Part shown: piece by piece, positions 8,815-18,523 of the stretch
Layout: the number at the start of each line of letters is the position of its first letter
Numbering within the stretch: the first letter of the stretch is position 1
IMG/VR virus record: IMGVR_UViG_3300047378_000694
Coordinates: 62,001-126,000 of that record
DNA from: a virus
Strand: one strand, 5' to 3'
Length of the DNA stretch: 64,000 bases
The notes under the pieces: generated by a model
Told to the model about the DNA's origin: nothing
Database searches by the model: none
Seen by the model: only the letters and a program-made list of their open reading frames with translations
Made by a program: the position numbers and the translations under genes

Positions 8815-9450
8815 ATGTTTTTAGATGACGCTAGTACAAATATCAAAAAAGCTGTTATTCGCAGCCAGCATGTTCAAAGAAATTGGGACCTAAGTCAAGA
8901 AATGCACCAGGGTGATATAGATCTTCTTGTTCATGCTGCAACTAATTGCCCAAGTAAACAAAACTTTAAATTTTATGATTTACATGTAATTACAAATAGA
9001 AATAGTATTGAAGAAATTCACAAGAACACCAATGGTTTAGGTATCACAAATGAAGAAACTGGCAATGCAGAATTTACTACAAATAGTCAAGTTCTTGCAC
9101 ATAGTTTATTTATTTTTACTGATACAGTTAGATCACCCAAGTACATAGAAAAGTGGAAAAATCACGATGGTGAATTAGAAAAAAATTGGATTCGAGATCA
9201 ACATATGGCGATTGGAATTGCAGCTGGTTATGTAAATATAATTGCAAGTCAACTAGATTACAGAACTGGTTATTGTGCATGTTTTATTAATGAACCTATA
9301 CAGGAAATCATTGGTTCAAATAACAGTATCGAACTAATGATCGGCGTTGGCATTAAAGACGACAGTTTGGATCGTAAAGTACATCATAAAACTGGTAGAA
9401 TGCTGCACAGTTTTGTCAAAGAACCTATTACAGTACATTACCACAGATAA
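8815..9450 (+). CDS. Nitroreductase-family flavoprotein (copy 2)
   Basis: 211 residues, paralogue of 3683-4336 on the opposite strand. Shared blocks include RSQHVQRNWDL, TNCPSKQN and GIAAGYVN. It is a monocistronic gene with a late promoter and a good AGGAG. Expected to bind FMN as a dimer and use NAD(P)H. The two copies flank a gene set rich in oxygenases and radical SAM enzymes, which fits paralogous reductases with different substrates or timing. A hairpin follows the stop. Confidence 0.85.
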   Translation: MFLDDASTNIKKAVIRSQHVQRNWDLSQEMHQGDIDLLVHAATNCPSKQNFKFYDLHVITNRNSIEEIHKNTNGLGITNEETGNAEFTTNSQVLAHSLFIFTDTVRSPKYIEKWKNHDGELEKNWIRDQHMAIGIAAGYVNIIASQLDYRTGYCACFINEPIQEIIGSNNSIELMIGVGIKDDSLDRKVHHKTGRMLHSFVKEPITVHYHR

Positions 9451-9477
9451 ATTAGTTGTTAACATAAAAACATATTT

Positions 9478-9496
9478 CTGGCTCAATTTGGGCCAG
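9478..9496. terminator. Probable bidirectional terminator hairpin
   Basis: A 7-bp stem (CTGGCTC with GGGCCAG, one G-T pair) closes a 5-nt AATTT loop between the convergent genes ending at 9450 and 9508. T-rich sequence follows on the plus strand and a T5 run follows on the minus strand. It is the only convergent junction in the window with room for a terminator. Confidence 0.55.
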
Positions 9497-9507
9497 ATCT
9501 ACTTTTC

Positions 9508-10260
9508 TTACTTCTTTGTACCTATTTCAACATTCTTAGTACCAAACCCTATTATTGCTCTTTTATATTCTACCGATGATTCAAAATTGTCTGGTATTTT
9601 TCTTGTTGATAAGAACCAACTACTACTGTGCCACCTTGCTGGATCAAACAACATCATTGTTCCTAATTCCCATTTATAAACACTATCAACTTTTAAATTT
9701 GCATACTCTCCAACATATCCGCTTCCAATGGGATTGTATTTTAAAACTTCCTGATCATATTTCCATTCCCACCAATTCGGCGATCCTCGATAATCAACAA
9801 CTTCATTTGTATCTTTATAACGCATTTCCCCTTGTCGGTACATGAGCTTTCGAGGCTCAGTAGCTATTTTGTCATAATTTATAGTATAAGGTTGTCTACT
9901 ATTCCAATCTAAGGGTATTATAACACCTAATACAATTTCATTGTAATGTGTCATTTCTCCATTTCGGCCTTCCCAGCAGTCAGCCTTATTATAATATTGT
10001 CTGTCATAATCAGTATGCAAACCTGCAGGCTCGCCACTATGAAAATATTCTAATCCCCAATCTAAATTTACATCAAAGCACTCATTAAAAAAGTTCTTTA
10101 ATTTTTTATTTTCTTCATGCGGTTCGATTTTACAAAATCTATTAAGGTCATTTGCACCTGTAATTTTTGCATTTTTAGACTTTAATATTTTTTCAAAGTT
10201 TGTTTTGTGAAAATTTAAATCAATTTTATCTATGTTGTGATTTCCAAAGTTTACTTTCAT
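9508..10260 (-). CDS. Fe(II)/2-oxoglutarate-type oxygenase
   Basis: 250 residues. H82 and D84 in LHTDYD and H211 in ARWHSSSWF form a likely metal triad, and R234 could hold 2OG. It overlaps its upstream neighbour by 4 bp (ATGA), so it is coupled to the large protein of unknown function at 10257-11579. The long WWEWKYD insert between the metal motifs may shape a large substrate pocket. Assignment is by motif. Confidence 0.68.
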   Translation of the reverse strand: MKVNFGNHNIDKIDLNFHKTNFEKILKSKNAKITGANDLNRFCKIEPHEENKKLKNFFNECFDVNLDWGLEYFHSGEPAGLHTDYDRQYYNKADCWEGRNGEMTHYNEIVLGVIIPLDWNSRQPYTINYDKIATEPRKLMYRQGEMRYKDTNEVVDYRGSPNWWEWKYDQEVLKYNPIGSGYVGEYANLKVDSVYKWELGTMMLFDPARWHSSSWFLSTRKIPDNFESSVEYKRAIIGFGTKNVEIGTKK

Positions 10261-11579
10261 ACTAATATCTCTTCCTGTGTCTGTTTTGCATTTATAATTT
10301 TCTCTTTGTAATCTAGTGTTGAAAAAATCTTAGACTGATCTAATATACAACTATCAGAAAAAACAAACATATTCTTTTCCTTGGGTAATGCTGTAATTAC
10401 TCTATCTTGTATTTTTGCTCTTTGTTCTAAATTATATATTATACTTGTAGGCTTGTAATGGAAAATATTACTTAACCAAAATAATTTAAATCCTTTTGCA
10501 TTAAAGAATTTTTCAAAAGTGTTTTCATTGTATTGCATAATGTCTATGTGTTTGAAATCAAAAGTTACTGTTTCTCTTAGTTCAGCAAACCATGATTGAA
10601 ATTGTTTTTCGCCTCCAAAAAAATCAAAAAACTCTTTTTCTCTATTACAATCTTCAACAATAGTTCCAGTGTATTTTAATTTAGTTGCAGTGTCTTTTAC
10701 AAAATTTTCGTAATCTATTCCGTTCCATTGATAATATATAGCTTTCATCATTTCTACACTAAACTCATCCCAATCATAAAACAGCAATTTTGTATCGCTG
10801 TCAAATCCTTTATCTTTTAAAACTTTTAAATGATTGAGTCCTGCACAAACTGTTGCAAATCTTTTTATTTTTTTATTTGGAATTTGTTCCAATCTTTGTT
10901 TTTCTGTGTTATATAGATAATATTTTTTAATAAAATTAAAATCAATAATATTTTGAAACTGATCGTCAATTTCATATGGATAAGAATATGCCTTGCTATC
11001 TCGAATACTTTTGTTAAAACTTTTAATAGTAAAGCCTGCATCTAAAAACGATTTAATAAAATTGTATCCTTGTTTTAAATCAGTGTAAAGCTTCTCTTGT
11101 GTGCCAGGAGCAATCCAATAAGGAGTGTAATCGTCATGATGATTCTGTTTAGATCTCAAAGGCACATTGCATAACAATTTTTTTTCTTTATGACCATATT
11201 CGGGGCATCCTATACTTTTCCAAACATCTGCATTAAAATAGAAACATTGATTGTGTAATTCATAGTATCTATCTTGTTTATCTAATATATGTCCTACTAG
11301 CACATCGTCATCATTAATATTTTCTATTAGTTTTGAAATAAACTGTCCATTTACTTCTAAATCATTTCCAATATCAATAATTACTACATGCTTGTGGTCA
11401 CTCCAATTTTCAACAAAATCTAATGCTGACTCCATGTATGTAAAGACTTTGACTTTTACTTGAACACTGATTTCTAAAGCCCAGTATTGCAATAAATTTT
11501 GACAATAAGTCTTAATTTTATTGTTTTTAATTTCTGCGGTGTTGTTTAGAAAGATGACTAAATATTTATTAAGTACCAT
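10257..11579 (-). CDS. Two-domain protein, glycosyltransferase-like N-terminal half (function unknown)
   Basis: 440 residues. The first ~190 look like a GT-A-type nucleotide-sugar fold (HVVIIDIGNDLEVNG, then HNQCFYFN and HDDYTPYWIAPG). The second half has a Rossmann-like pattern (ATVCAGLNHLKVL, LLFYDWDEFS) reminiscent of methyltransferases. It shares HDDYxPxWxxPG and layout with 34266-35414, and in both places the neighbour is an aspartyl-hydroxylase-like gene. The ATG follows a TATAAATA by 5 nt with no ribosome site. The domain readings are inference. Confidence 0.5.
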   Translation of the reverse strand: MVLNKYLVIFLNNTAEIKNNKIKTYCQNLLQYWALEISVQVKVKVFTYMESALDFVENWSDHKHVVIIDIGNDLEVNGQFISKLIENINDDDVLVGHILDKQDRYYELHNQCFYFNADVWKSIGCPEYGHKEKKLLCNVPLRSKQNHHDDYTPYWIAPGTQEKLYTDLKQGYNFIKSFLDAGFTIKSFNKSIRDSKAYSYPYEIDDQFQNIIDFNFIKKYYLYNTEKQRLEQIPNKKIKRFATVCAGLNHLKVLKDKGFDSDTKLLFYDWDEFSVEMMKAIYYQWNGIDYENFVKDTATKLKYTGTIVEDCNREKEFFDFFGGEKQFQSWFAELRETVTFDFKHIDIMQYNENTFEKFFNAKGFKLFWLSNIFHYKPTSIIYNLEQRAKIQDRVITALPKEKNMFVFSDSCILDQSKIFSTLDYKEKIINAKQTQEEILV

Positions 11580-11584
11580 GTTTA

Positions 11585-11592
11585 TATTTATA
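11585..11592 (-). promoter_or_regulatory. T4-type late promoter TATAAATA, near-leaderless
   Basis: Perfect TATAAATA on the minus strand, then 5 nt to the ATG at 11579. T4 late transcripts start about six bases after this box, so the mRNA would begin at or beside the start codon. Confidence 0.7.
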
Positions 11593-11605
11593 AAAGGATC
11601 TTACA

Positions 11606-12286
11606 ATGGATAAATTTATCGAACAATACAACTATCCTGCAAAACAAGTATATGATAAAAACATCGATAGCATCGATAAATTGTATAAGGCAAAGAACAT
11701 ACCGTTTCTTCCTATAGCAGGATTTGAAAATGCTAAATGGGAGAAAATGCTAAAAGAAGCTAAATCATTAAGCGATCAATATGTTACACATAGAGCAAAA
11801 GAAAGTGATGGGTGGCAAAGTTTATGTATACATGGATTAAGTAGTGTACACACTGATCATCATTCTCGGTATGGATTTCCTGATAGAAACAATGCGCCTT
11901 ATAAATGGACTGATATAAGTAACTTCTGTCCAACAATAACACGTTTTTTTAAAAAGTCATTTGGGTACAACTTGTATGACAGAATAAGAATTATGAAATT
12001 GCGTCCAGGTGGTTATATAGATTTACATCAAGATGTATTTGATTTAGACGAAGCAAGATTAGGTCCTATTAATATTGCGTTAAACAACCCAGAAGATTGC
12101 AAGTTTTATATGGAAGATATAGGATATCTACCTTTTCAACAAGGAAGTGTTATTATGCTTAATCTTTATAATAAACATTGTGTGTACAATAATAGTAACG
12201 ATGATAGATATCATTTGATTGTACACGGAAAAAAAGGTACAACGTGGCCCGATAGATTATGGAATAGTTACAAACTACATGCCTAA
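11606..12286 (+). CDS. Aspartyl/asparaginyl beta-hydroxylase-like Fe(II)/2OG oxygenase
   Basis: 226 residues. H141 and D143 (DLHQDVF), H191 (NKHCVYNN) and R201 (DDRYHLIVHG) form the expected set. It is a paralogue of the gene at 33551-34291; both have RIRxMKLxxGG before the first ligand and NNSxxDRxHLI near the end. An AAGGATC precedes the ATG; a possible late box CTAAATA lies near 11558-11564. It is divergent from the two-domain gene at 10257 and overlaps the next convergent gene by 12 bp. Confidence 0.78.
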   Translation: MDKFIEQYNYPAKQVYDKNIDSIDKLYKAKNIPFLPIAGFENAKWEKMLKEAKSLSDQYVTHRAKESDGWQSLCIHGLSSVHTDHHSRYGFPDRNNAPYKWTDISNFCPTITRFFKKSFGYNLYDRIRIMKLRPGGYIDLHQDVFDLDEARLGPINIALNNPEDCKFYMEDIGYLPFQQGSVIMLNLYNKHCVYNNSNDDRYHLIVHGKKGTTWPDRLWNSYKLHA

Positions 12287-13432
12287 ATACTTTAAAGTAT
12301 TTTCTCCTAAGACAGTTTTATCCATTCTGCGTTGTTTTAAAAACCATTCTAAACTATTTTTAGTCTTGGATTTTAAATAACTCATATTTAGATCGTCGTA
12401 GTTATCTAATGTAAATTCTAATTGTTTTTTTACATTATCAAAATTTATATTTTTATAAACTTGATTAATGATATCCTTTGATAAAACCTTATAATCAAGT
12501 TCACTACCATCTGGTTTTAAATCAAACATAAAACTAAAACTCGGCCAACGTTTAAACTCTTCTATAATATCAGGTAAAAATTCAAAATTAATTATAGTGA
12601 CTAAGCCATCAACATTTACCCATGTGCTATTTGGTTTTTGATCGATAAGGTAATCTACATTTTGTTGCACCTTGTTGTACTTATAAGGCCAACGGATAAA
12701 GTCATAGTTAGACCCTATACTATCTATGCTCACTGTTACTTTAGAATCTTTTACCTGTTTTAAATTTTTGATAATCTTTTCATTCATTACTGTACCATTT
12801 GTAGTAAATACAAGTGTTGTGTCAGAACACAATCCTTGATCTATAACTTTGCCTATTTCTGTCCAGTTTTCTGCCAATAGAGGTTCGCCGCCAATAATTT
12901 TAAGTTCGCCTATATTCCTATTTTTTAAAAAATCTGCAACTACTTTAGCAACCTTAGAAGGATTGCCATTTACTTCAGGATCGTGACTCCATTTACCAGG
13001 AAGTTTAGATCTATCTTTATAACCCGATGTAATTTTTTCTATAAGGCTACTAACATTTGGAGCACAAAAAGGACAGGCTAAATTACAAGTGTTGCCAACT
13101 ACAACATCTAAAATATGATAGTCTAGCACAGTTTCTTTAGGAAAAATAAATCTAGGACTTTTTGTAGGGTTATGTTTTTCTACTTCTATACAAGGATGAC
13201 ATGCATCGTGCAATTTGTCAGTATTTTTTTGCCAATCTAAAAAATATAATCTATTGTCGTGAGATTCTAAGTCTTGCCATGTATTACAAACTTGCCATTT
13301 CTTATACTGGTTATCAAACTTTCCTCCATGCATATGACAACAAGGTCTAGTCCTAAAAACTAGATCATTGTCTTGATTTGTGCTAAACTCAAATCTTAAT
13401 GCCTTGTCGATATAAGGACAGAAGCTATCCAT
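12275..13432 (-). CDS. Radical SAM protein with N-terminal twitch-like cysteine region
   Basis: 385 residues from the ATG at 13432, chosen because AAGGA lies 8 bp upstream and only 8 bp then overlap the previous gene. An N-terminal cysteine set (C5, C31, C32, C49, C78, C81) precedes the core ligands C116, C120 and C123 (NTCNLACPFC) and the GGEP motif. This is the N-twitch radical SAM layout common in marine T4-like phages: auxiliary ligands lie before the barrel rather than after it. Last gene of the nine-gene unit from 21598. Substrate unknown. Confidence 0.84.
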   Translation of the reverse strand: MDSFCPYIDKALRFEFSTNQDNDLVFRTRPCCHMHGGKFDNQYKKWQVCNTWQDLESHDNRLYFLDWQKNTDKLHDACHPCIEVEKHNPTKSPRFIFPKETVLDYHILDVVVGNTCNLACPFCAPNVSSLIEKITSGYKDRSKLPGKWSHDPEVNGNPSKVAKVVADFLKNRNIGELKIIGGEPLLAENWTEIGKVIDQGLCSDTTLVFTTNGTVMNEKIIKNLKQVKDSKVTVSIDSIGSNYDFIRWPYKYNKVQQNVDYLIDQKPNSTWVNVDGLVTIINFEFLPDIIEEFKRWPSFSFMFDLKPDGSELDYKVLSKDIINQVYKNINFDNVKKQLEFTLDNYDDLNMSYLKSKTKNSLEWFLKQRRMDKTVLGENTLKYLGM

Positions 13433-14771
13433 TAAATAAATCCTTGTATTGTGGTACAATATCTAATACATTTTGATTTCGTATTTCGTCTAGTTTTTTT
13501 GTTTGATCAACAAAATGACCTAACCATTCTTCACTGTAGTCTTCACTTAACATAAATTTTTCAACTCCGTCAAGTAGTTTTTCAAAGTTTTGTTTTATAT
13601 GGTCGCTGTATTCAGTAGTTCTAATCCATTCTCTAAAGATTTTATAATATTCTGAAACTTGTGCCTTTAGCTCAGGTGGTAAAACTTTTACATTAAAATA
13701 CTTAGGACTATGACACATATGATGTGTTACAATAGGACGAGGACCAGTAATAGGATTGTAACTATCTAATCCGCTATCTTCTAATTTCCATTTCATAAAT
13801 TCAGGAAAATGAAACACATTATAAGGTGTTACTGTAAATGCATACCATGCTTTGAGATTTATATCTGCTTCTTCTAGCTTTTGCATATTGCGATATACAG
13901 CACTCCATTTAGCTGGAGTTCTTTGATAGTCAAATACATCTCCCACGCCATCAATGCTTACTCCAATTCTTACCTGTTTAAACTGCTCCCATAAGTGTAC
14001 AAGTTTATTAGGTACCATGGTTAGATTTGTGTTGTACTCCAATCTTACATTTTTTGACTTGCCACTTGCAACAAGTCTTTCTAAACTTTCAGTGTGTTCA
14101 TCAATAATTAAAGGTTCTCCACCAACAATGTATATTTTTTTGCTGTTTGGTGCATACTTTTCAAAGTTGTCCCAATATCTATTGCTGTTTTGAAACCAAT
14201 CATATTGATCTGTGCTCCAACGACCTTTTGCATTTTTTGTTAATTGAATTTTATCGTGAGTATCTTTGTAATGTGTTCTACCATGTAGTTTAACAAAGTC
14301 GTCATACCATGTGTGACTGTCAGTAGGACCGCACATTCTACATTTAAGGTTGCAAAAGTTTCCGTATCTTATATCAATAAACTCTATATCTTGTTTGCTT
14401 GTATCTATTGTTCCGTCTTCTTGTGTGATAGGTGCCATTTTTTCTAGACTAACATCTCCAAACCACTTACCCCAGTCTTCGTTTTCGTACTCTCGGCGGC
14501 TGCGTATTCCGTTTTTTTCTTCTTGTCTACAACGTTCGCATTCAGGATGCCATTCTCCTTTTAACATACTAGCTCGCACTTCTTTGAGTAATTCAGCATT
14601 TCTTGCTTCGTTCCAATCGTCTTTGCCAGCATTGTATGGAGTGCCATTTTCTTTGCGCATAATACCACGCTGCGGACTGTAACTATTTGTATTACAGCAA
14701 ATCCTTAGGTCACCATTATTACGTAGATTTATGCTATTCCACGGCAGCGGACAAAAAGTACATTTACTCAT
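13425..14771 (-). CDS. Radical SAM protein with N-terminal twitch-like cysteine region
   Basis: 448 residues. N-terminal ligands: C4, C7 (CTFCPLPWNS), C25, C26 (RICCN), C78 and C81. Core ligands: C140, C144, C147 (CNLKCRMC), then VGGEPL. The region DWNEARNAELLKEVR is the family's usual helical segment. AAGGATATAGA sets the start, and the ATG overlaps the upstream stop by 4 bp. It sits between two other members of the same family and probably arose by tandem duplication followed by strong divergence. Confidence 0.88.
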   Translation of the reverse strand: MSKCTFCPLPWNSINLRNNGDLRICCNTNSYSPQRGIMRKENGTPYNAGKDDWNEARNAELLKEVRASMLKGEWHPECERCRQEEKNGIRSRREYENEDWGKWFGDVSLEKMAPITQEDGTIDTSKQDIEFIDIRYGNFCNLKCRMCGPTDSHTWYDDFVKLHGRTHYKDTHDKIQLTKNAKGRWSTDQYDWFQNSNRYWDNFEKYAPNSKKIYIVGGEPLIIDEHTESLERLVASGKSKNVRLEYNTNLTMVPNKLVHLWEQFKQVRIGVSIDGVGDVFDYQRTPAKWSAVYRNMQKLEEADINLKAWYAFTVTPYNVFHFPEFMKWKLEDSGLDSYNPITGPRPIVTHHMCHSPKYFNVKVLPPELKAQVSEYYKIFREWIRTTEYSDHIKQNFEKLLDGVEKFMLSEDYSEEWLGHFVDQTKKLDEIRNQNVLDIVPQYKDLFNG

Positions 14772-16174
14772 TCTATATCCTTAAAAATATCTTTCATCTC
14801 TGGAAATGTTTCATCGAAACTGTTTCCACGTTGCCGATCACATAATCCTAAAAACTCTTTCATCTCGGGCAAGCGTTGGCTCCAGTCTTCGCTTTCCATA
14901 AAACTGAGAATACCATTTAGTCTTTTAATACCATATTCAGCACTTCGCCACTGTTCGTACTCTACTTTACCTTTGTGCCAATCCGGAATACCTAGCTCCC
15001 AATTAGCTTCCCACCAGGGATACCATGCTTCGTATTTTGCTCTGCACTTAGCTTTGAAGTCTGCAGGCAAGCTCTTGACATTTAGATGTGCAGGCCAATA
15101 TACAAAGTGCTGACTAATACCGCCTGCGCCAAATGGCCACATGTTAATCTTTTTAAACTTCTTCTCTAGCTTCCATTGAATAAAGTCTGGCAAGTAATAT
15201 ACATTAAGTGCTTGTACTGCACACGCTATAGTGATTTCAACATTATCTGTAGTTTGTGTATCAAGAATGTGAAATACTTCTTCTTGTCGTTTCCATTCAC
15301 TTGGATAACGAATGTAATCGTTCATCTCTTTAATGCTGTCTATTGAATAGTGGAATCGTACTAATTTGAATTCTTTCCACAGATCAAATAAATCCTCTCT
15401 CCACTCAACTCCGTTTGAGTTATATCGCAGTTCAAGATCTTTTGCATAACCCATTTTAATTGCATGTTCAAGTATTTCATAGTGTTCTTCAATAATAAGA
15501 CTTTCACCACCAGCAAAATAAATTTGTTGCATACTAGGCATCTGTTCATAAAACTGTTGCCAGAATACAGGATTTTGCTTGTGCCAATTATAACTACTGC
15601 CATTAGTGCTGCCTTTGTTGTCCCACTGCATAATCTCTTTGAGTGATTCATTTTTTACTTCAGGAAAAATCTTTTTATAATCCTTTATCCAGCCACTACT
15701 GTCATGTGGACTACACATTACACATGCTAACTGACACTTTGTGCCAAACCGCAAATCAATATATGCTAAGTTAGGCGGAACACTGCCGTCCTCGTTTGTT
15801 TCTTGTAGTATTTTATCTACATCTACACGCTCACTCCAATAGTGTGTTTCCCACATGCGTTTGCTGCGATGTCCAGCAGCTTCTTCTTTGTAGCACTTCA
15901 AGCAACTTGGCGGCTTTTCTCCGTTGAGCATTTGCTTGCGAACATTTTTCATATACTCGCTATTCCATGCTGTTTGAAAATCACTAACGTTTAAGTTGTT
16001 AGGTCTTCCTTCATCATCTTTAAGAATACCTACTTGCCCGCCGTGTGCTTTATCGTTGGTAGGGCCAACTGAACTTGCATTTGCTGTACAACATACTCGC
16101 ATACTACCATCTGGTCTTGTGCTTAGATGCACCCAGGGTAATAAACAAAATGTATCACTTACTTTATTATTCAT
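14768..16174 (-). CDS. Radical SAM protein with N-terminal twitch-like cysteine region
   Basis: 468 residues. Ligands: C10 (FCLLPWVH), C28, C29 (RVCCTANAS), C91 and C94 (CLKCYKEE), then the core C147, C151, C154. The AGGESL motif replaces the usual GGEP. It is closest in this window to 37312-38691: both have CCxANAS, SPHDSS after the core motif and similar length. It overlaps its neighbours by 4 and 8 bp, implying coupled translation. Confidence 0.88.
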   Translation of the reverse strand: MNNKVSDTFCLLPWVHLSTRPDGSMRVCCTANASSVGPTNDKAHGGQVGILKDDEGRPNNLNVSDFQTAWNSEYMKNVRKQMLNGEKPPSCLKCYKEEAAGHRSKRMWETHYWSERVDVDKILQETNEDGSVPPNLAYIDLRFGTKCQLACVMCSPHDSSGWIKDYKKIFPEVKNESLKEIMQWDNKGSTNGSSYNWHKQNPVFWQQFYEQMPSMQQIYFAGGESLIIEEHYEILEHAIKMGYAKDLELRYNSNGVEWREDLFDLWKEFKLVRFHYSIDSIKEMNDYIRYPSEWKRQEEVFHILDTQTTDNVEITIACAVQALNVYYLPDFIQWKLEKKFKKINMWPFGAGGISQHFVYWPAHLNVKSLPADFKAKCRAKYEAWYPWWEANWELGIPDWHKGKVEYEQWRSAEYGIKRLNGILSFMESEDWSQRLPEMKEFLGLCDRQRGNSFDETFPEMKDIFKDIE

Positions 16175-16718
16175 AGTATTGATCTGCTCGCATTACTTCT
16201 CTAAATTTATCAATAATTTGACTATCCTTGAAAAAATCAACTACCTTATTATGCAAAATTGTTTCTATATCTAAAAGCAATATTTTGTTATTCCTAATTC
16301 CCCAATTATAGATAGGAGTAAGTCCTTTACTATCTACTGTTTCATTGCAAACATTCTTCCACATTGTGTTTTTAATTGGATCTGTTTTGAGAAATACAAG
16401 TTGAGGATCCATAATAGCTATATTATAATTGTAAGCAACTCGGTGGTTATCTTTTAATTTTATTGGTGCAGCAAATTGACTTACACAAACAAATTTATTA
16501 ACAATTTTTAATTTTGGTGTAAAAAAGTTTATATTGTTCTCAATTAGTATTTGGTATCTTACTATTTCGCCTTCCAATATATTAGGATTTTCAAATAGTT
16601 TGAAAACAATATTATTATTACCGTTGTAATAAACTTTTTTATTAGTGCCACTGGCTATTAGATTGTACCTTTCTTCTAAAAATTTTTTATTACTTTTATA
16701 GGTAGTTAGATTTTCCAT
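16167..16718 (-). CDS. Small protein-kinase-like fold protein
   Basis: 183 residues from the ATG at 16718; the open frame reaches 16757 with a TTG, but that would overlap the previous gene by 29 bp. LIASGTNKKVYYN followed by VFKLF resembles a kinase glycine loop and beta-3 lysine, and GEIVRYQILIE a C-helix. A late ILLLDIETIL could be the metal-binding strand. No HRD-like catalytic loop is clear, so it may be a pseudokinase or small-molecule kinase relative. The gene at 23537 may be a distant relative. Confidence 0.5.
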   Translation of the reverse strand: MENLTTYKSNKKFLEERYNLIASGTNKKVYYNGNNNIVFKLFENPNILEGEIVRYQILIENNINFFTPKLKIVNKFVCVSQFAAPIKLKDNHRVAYNYNIAIMDPQLVFLKTDPIKNTMWKNVCNETVDSKGLTPIYNWGIRNNKILLLDIETILHNKVVDFFKDSQIIDKFREVMRADQYYE

Positions 16719-16728
16719 TATATAATAC

Positions 16729-17808
16729 TTATTTGAACTGTTCTGCAAAAGGATCAAACTCGATTCCGCATTTCATGCTACACACTTTAAGTTTACCATC
16801 AGCACAACTTGATTTGTTCCAACTGCGTTCAATATCATCAAAGATGCCTGTTTCAAATACTGCTTTCAAGCCGTGTGTTTTTGCATTCAACGCATCTTTG
16901 CCTCCAACAGCATCTATAAAATCCCATATCTGTTCTTGTCTATAATCTTTGTTCCACCACTTGTACATTCTTCCAGCAGTCCAGCAACAAGGAAGTGCCA
17001 ATCCTTCTGCTGTAATAAACAAGTTGCCTTCATCTTTTACTTTGCAGTTGATAGGTACAACATCATAGTATGCATCCATGCTACCGTATTTTTCTAACAG
17101 TGCATCCTGTTTGCTTAGTGCTTTGTTGAGATATTTTTCATCTGGTTTTTTAAGTTCGGCAGTTTTGTTGCCCTTTTTGTCAACTGCTTGATGCGATTCT
17201 TTCTTTTCAGTTTTAGCAGTAACAAATCTTCCAGTTTTCTTTGCTTGAAACCTTTCAAAGCCCATCTCTTTGCTGAGTGCTTCTGCTTCATCTACTTGAT
17301 GCTGATTGTGTTCAAAGATCAAAAAGTCCCAACGAGCTCTACCGCCAGCAGCAATAAAACTTTTCATAGCCCGTTCTACTGCATCCCAGCTAACACCCTG
17401 CCTGTAAATATGATTAGTGTCACTAAGACCGTCCACACTGAAAATAACAGTGCCCATTCTACCAAAGACTTGGGCCAATTCACTCCACCACGCTTCATCT
17501 CTTGCTCCTGCATTAGTATTCATACTCAGCCACATGTCTTTGTTATGCTCTCTAAAGTAACGGAATATTTCTAATGTGTCTCTTGCAACAATAGGATCAC
17601 CCAAGTTACCACACATATATATTGTTTTTAACTGCTTAATAAATTCTGGCTCAAAAATACGTTTACAATCTTCAAGTGTAAGTTCACTGAGATCAATATG
17701 TGGATTTACTGCACCGCCGTTTTGATTGCGATCACACATTGGACAACTAGCTTGACAGTTCTGTGTGTTTTCTAAATGAATTGTTTTAATATCTTTATAG
17801 TTATACAT
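16729..17808 (-). CDS. Radical SAM/SPASM-type protein
   Basis: 359 residues. Core ligands C18, C22 and C25 (NCQASCPMC) lie near the N-terminus. The C-terminal SPASM-like region has cysteines in INCKVKDEGN, LPCCWTAG, SSCADGK and VCSMKCG, enough for one or two extra clusters. SPASM enzymes usually modify peptides or proteins, but glycan substrates exist. It resembles 32484-33512 (shared SCPMCxRN-type start, CGNxGDP, FSVDGL/FAIDGL). It overlaps the SGNH hydrolase by 8 bp. Confidence 0.87.
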   Translation of the reverse strand: MYNYKDIKTIHLENTQNCQASCPMCDRNQNGGAVNPHIDLSELTLEDCKRIFEPEFIKQLKTIYMCGNLGDPIVARDTLEIFRYFREHNKDMWLSMNTNAGARDEAWWSELAQVFGRMGTVIFSVDGLSDTNHIYRQGVSWDAVERAMKSFIAAGGRARWDFLIFEHNQHQVDEAEALSKEMGFERFQAKKTGRFVTAKTEKKESHQAVDKKGNKTAELKKPDEKYLNKALSKQDALLEKYGSMDAYYDVVPINCKVKDEGNLFITAEGLALPCCWTAGRMYKWWNKDYRQEQIWDFIDAVGGKDALNAKTHGLKAVFETGIFDDIERSWNKSSCADGKLKVCSMKCGIEFDPFAEQFK

Positions 17809-18523
17809 TTTCTAATCTCTTTAATGTGTACTTAGCAATTGCTTCATTAGTTTTTGTACCACAGTGCCGATTATCTCTTGCTTTATCTACTCGAGCAATT
17901 TCATCCACTCCATAAAAATCAGCTACCCAATCATTTAATGCAAATTCAATAATAGGTATATCGCATATTTTGTGCGTTAAGTCATAGAAAAATTTAGACA
18001 TTACTTCTAGACTATTATCTTTTACAAAAAACTCAAATACAGATTGATCAGGAATTCGTGCATGTACTACATCAATTCCCTTTTCACCATGCAAAGATAT
18101 TCTATTTTGCTCTGGCCATTGTATAATTGCTGCTTTCGGATTAGGGTATTTGCTAAACAGTAACTTGATCAAATTTGTAAATACACAAGTAGATGATCCG
18201 CCGCATATTCCTAAATTAATAACGGGTATACCTGTTTTTCTTTCGATAATATTACTGTATCGGTCTTCTTCATGCAGATATTGTCCAAATGTATTACTAC
18301 ATCCTAGTGCAACATAGTATTCGTCAGTAGGATAAACTGTTTTACTCCTATACCCTAGTTTGTTAATTGTTGTAACAATAGGATATGTTTTAGAGTCATA
18401 ATATTTCCATGCAGGGCCTAATGATTTTTTTAATTTTTTCCAATTTTGTTTTTCACTTCTAGATTCAAAGGTGTATTCTTCTGAGTCCCTTACTGCAAAA
18501 AATGGCAAATTATCTACTATCAT
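17801..18523 (-). CDS. SGNH/GDSL-type hydrolase or acyltransferase
   Basis: 240 residues. The nucleophile block is LGCSNTFG (S76), followed by the glycine block GICGGSS, and near the C-terminus the D217xxH220 pair in RDNRHCG. The preceding LGYRSK pattern is also present in the paralogue at 46429. SGNH proteins remove or transfer acyl groups, often on sugars. It is one of five in the window. It overlaps both neighbours (8 and 14 bp). No signal peptide is visible, so it should act in the cytoplasm. Confidence 0.8.
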   Translation of the reverse strand: MIVDNLPFFAVRDSEEYTFESRSEKQNWKKLKKSLGPAWKYYDSKTYPIVTTINKLGYRSKTVYPTDEYYVALGCSNTFGQYLHEEDRYSNIIERKTGIPVINLGICGGSSTCVFTNLIKLLFSKYPNPKAAIIQWPEQNRISLHGEKGIDVVHARIPDQSVFEFFVKDNSLEVMSKFFYDLTHKICDIPIIEFALNDWVADFYGVDEIARVDKARDNRHCGTKTNEAIAKYTLKRLENV

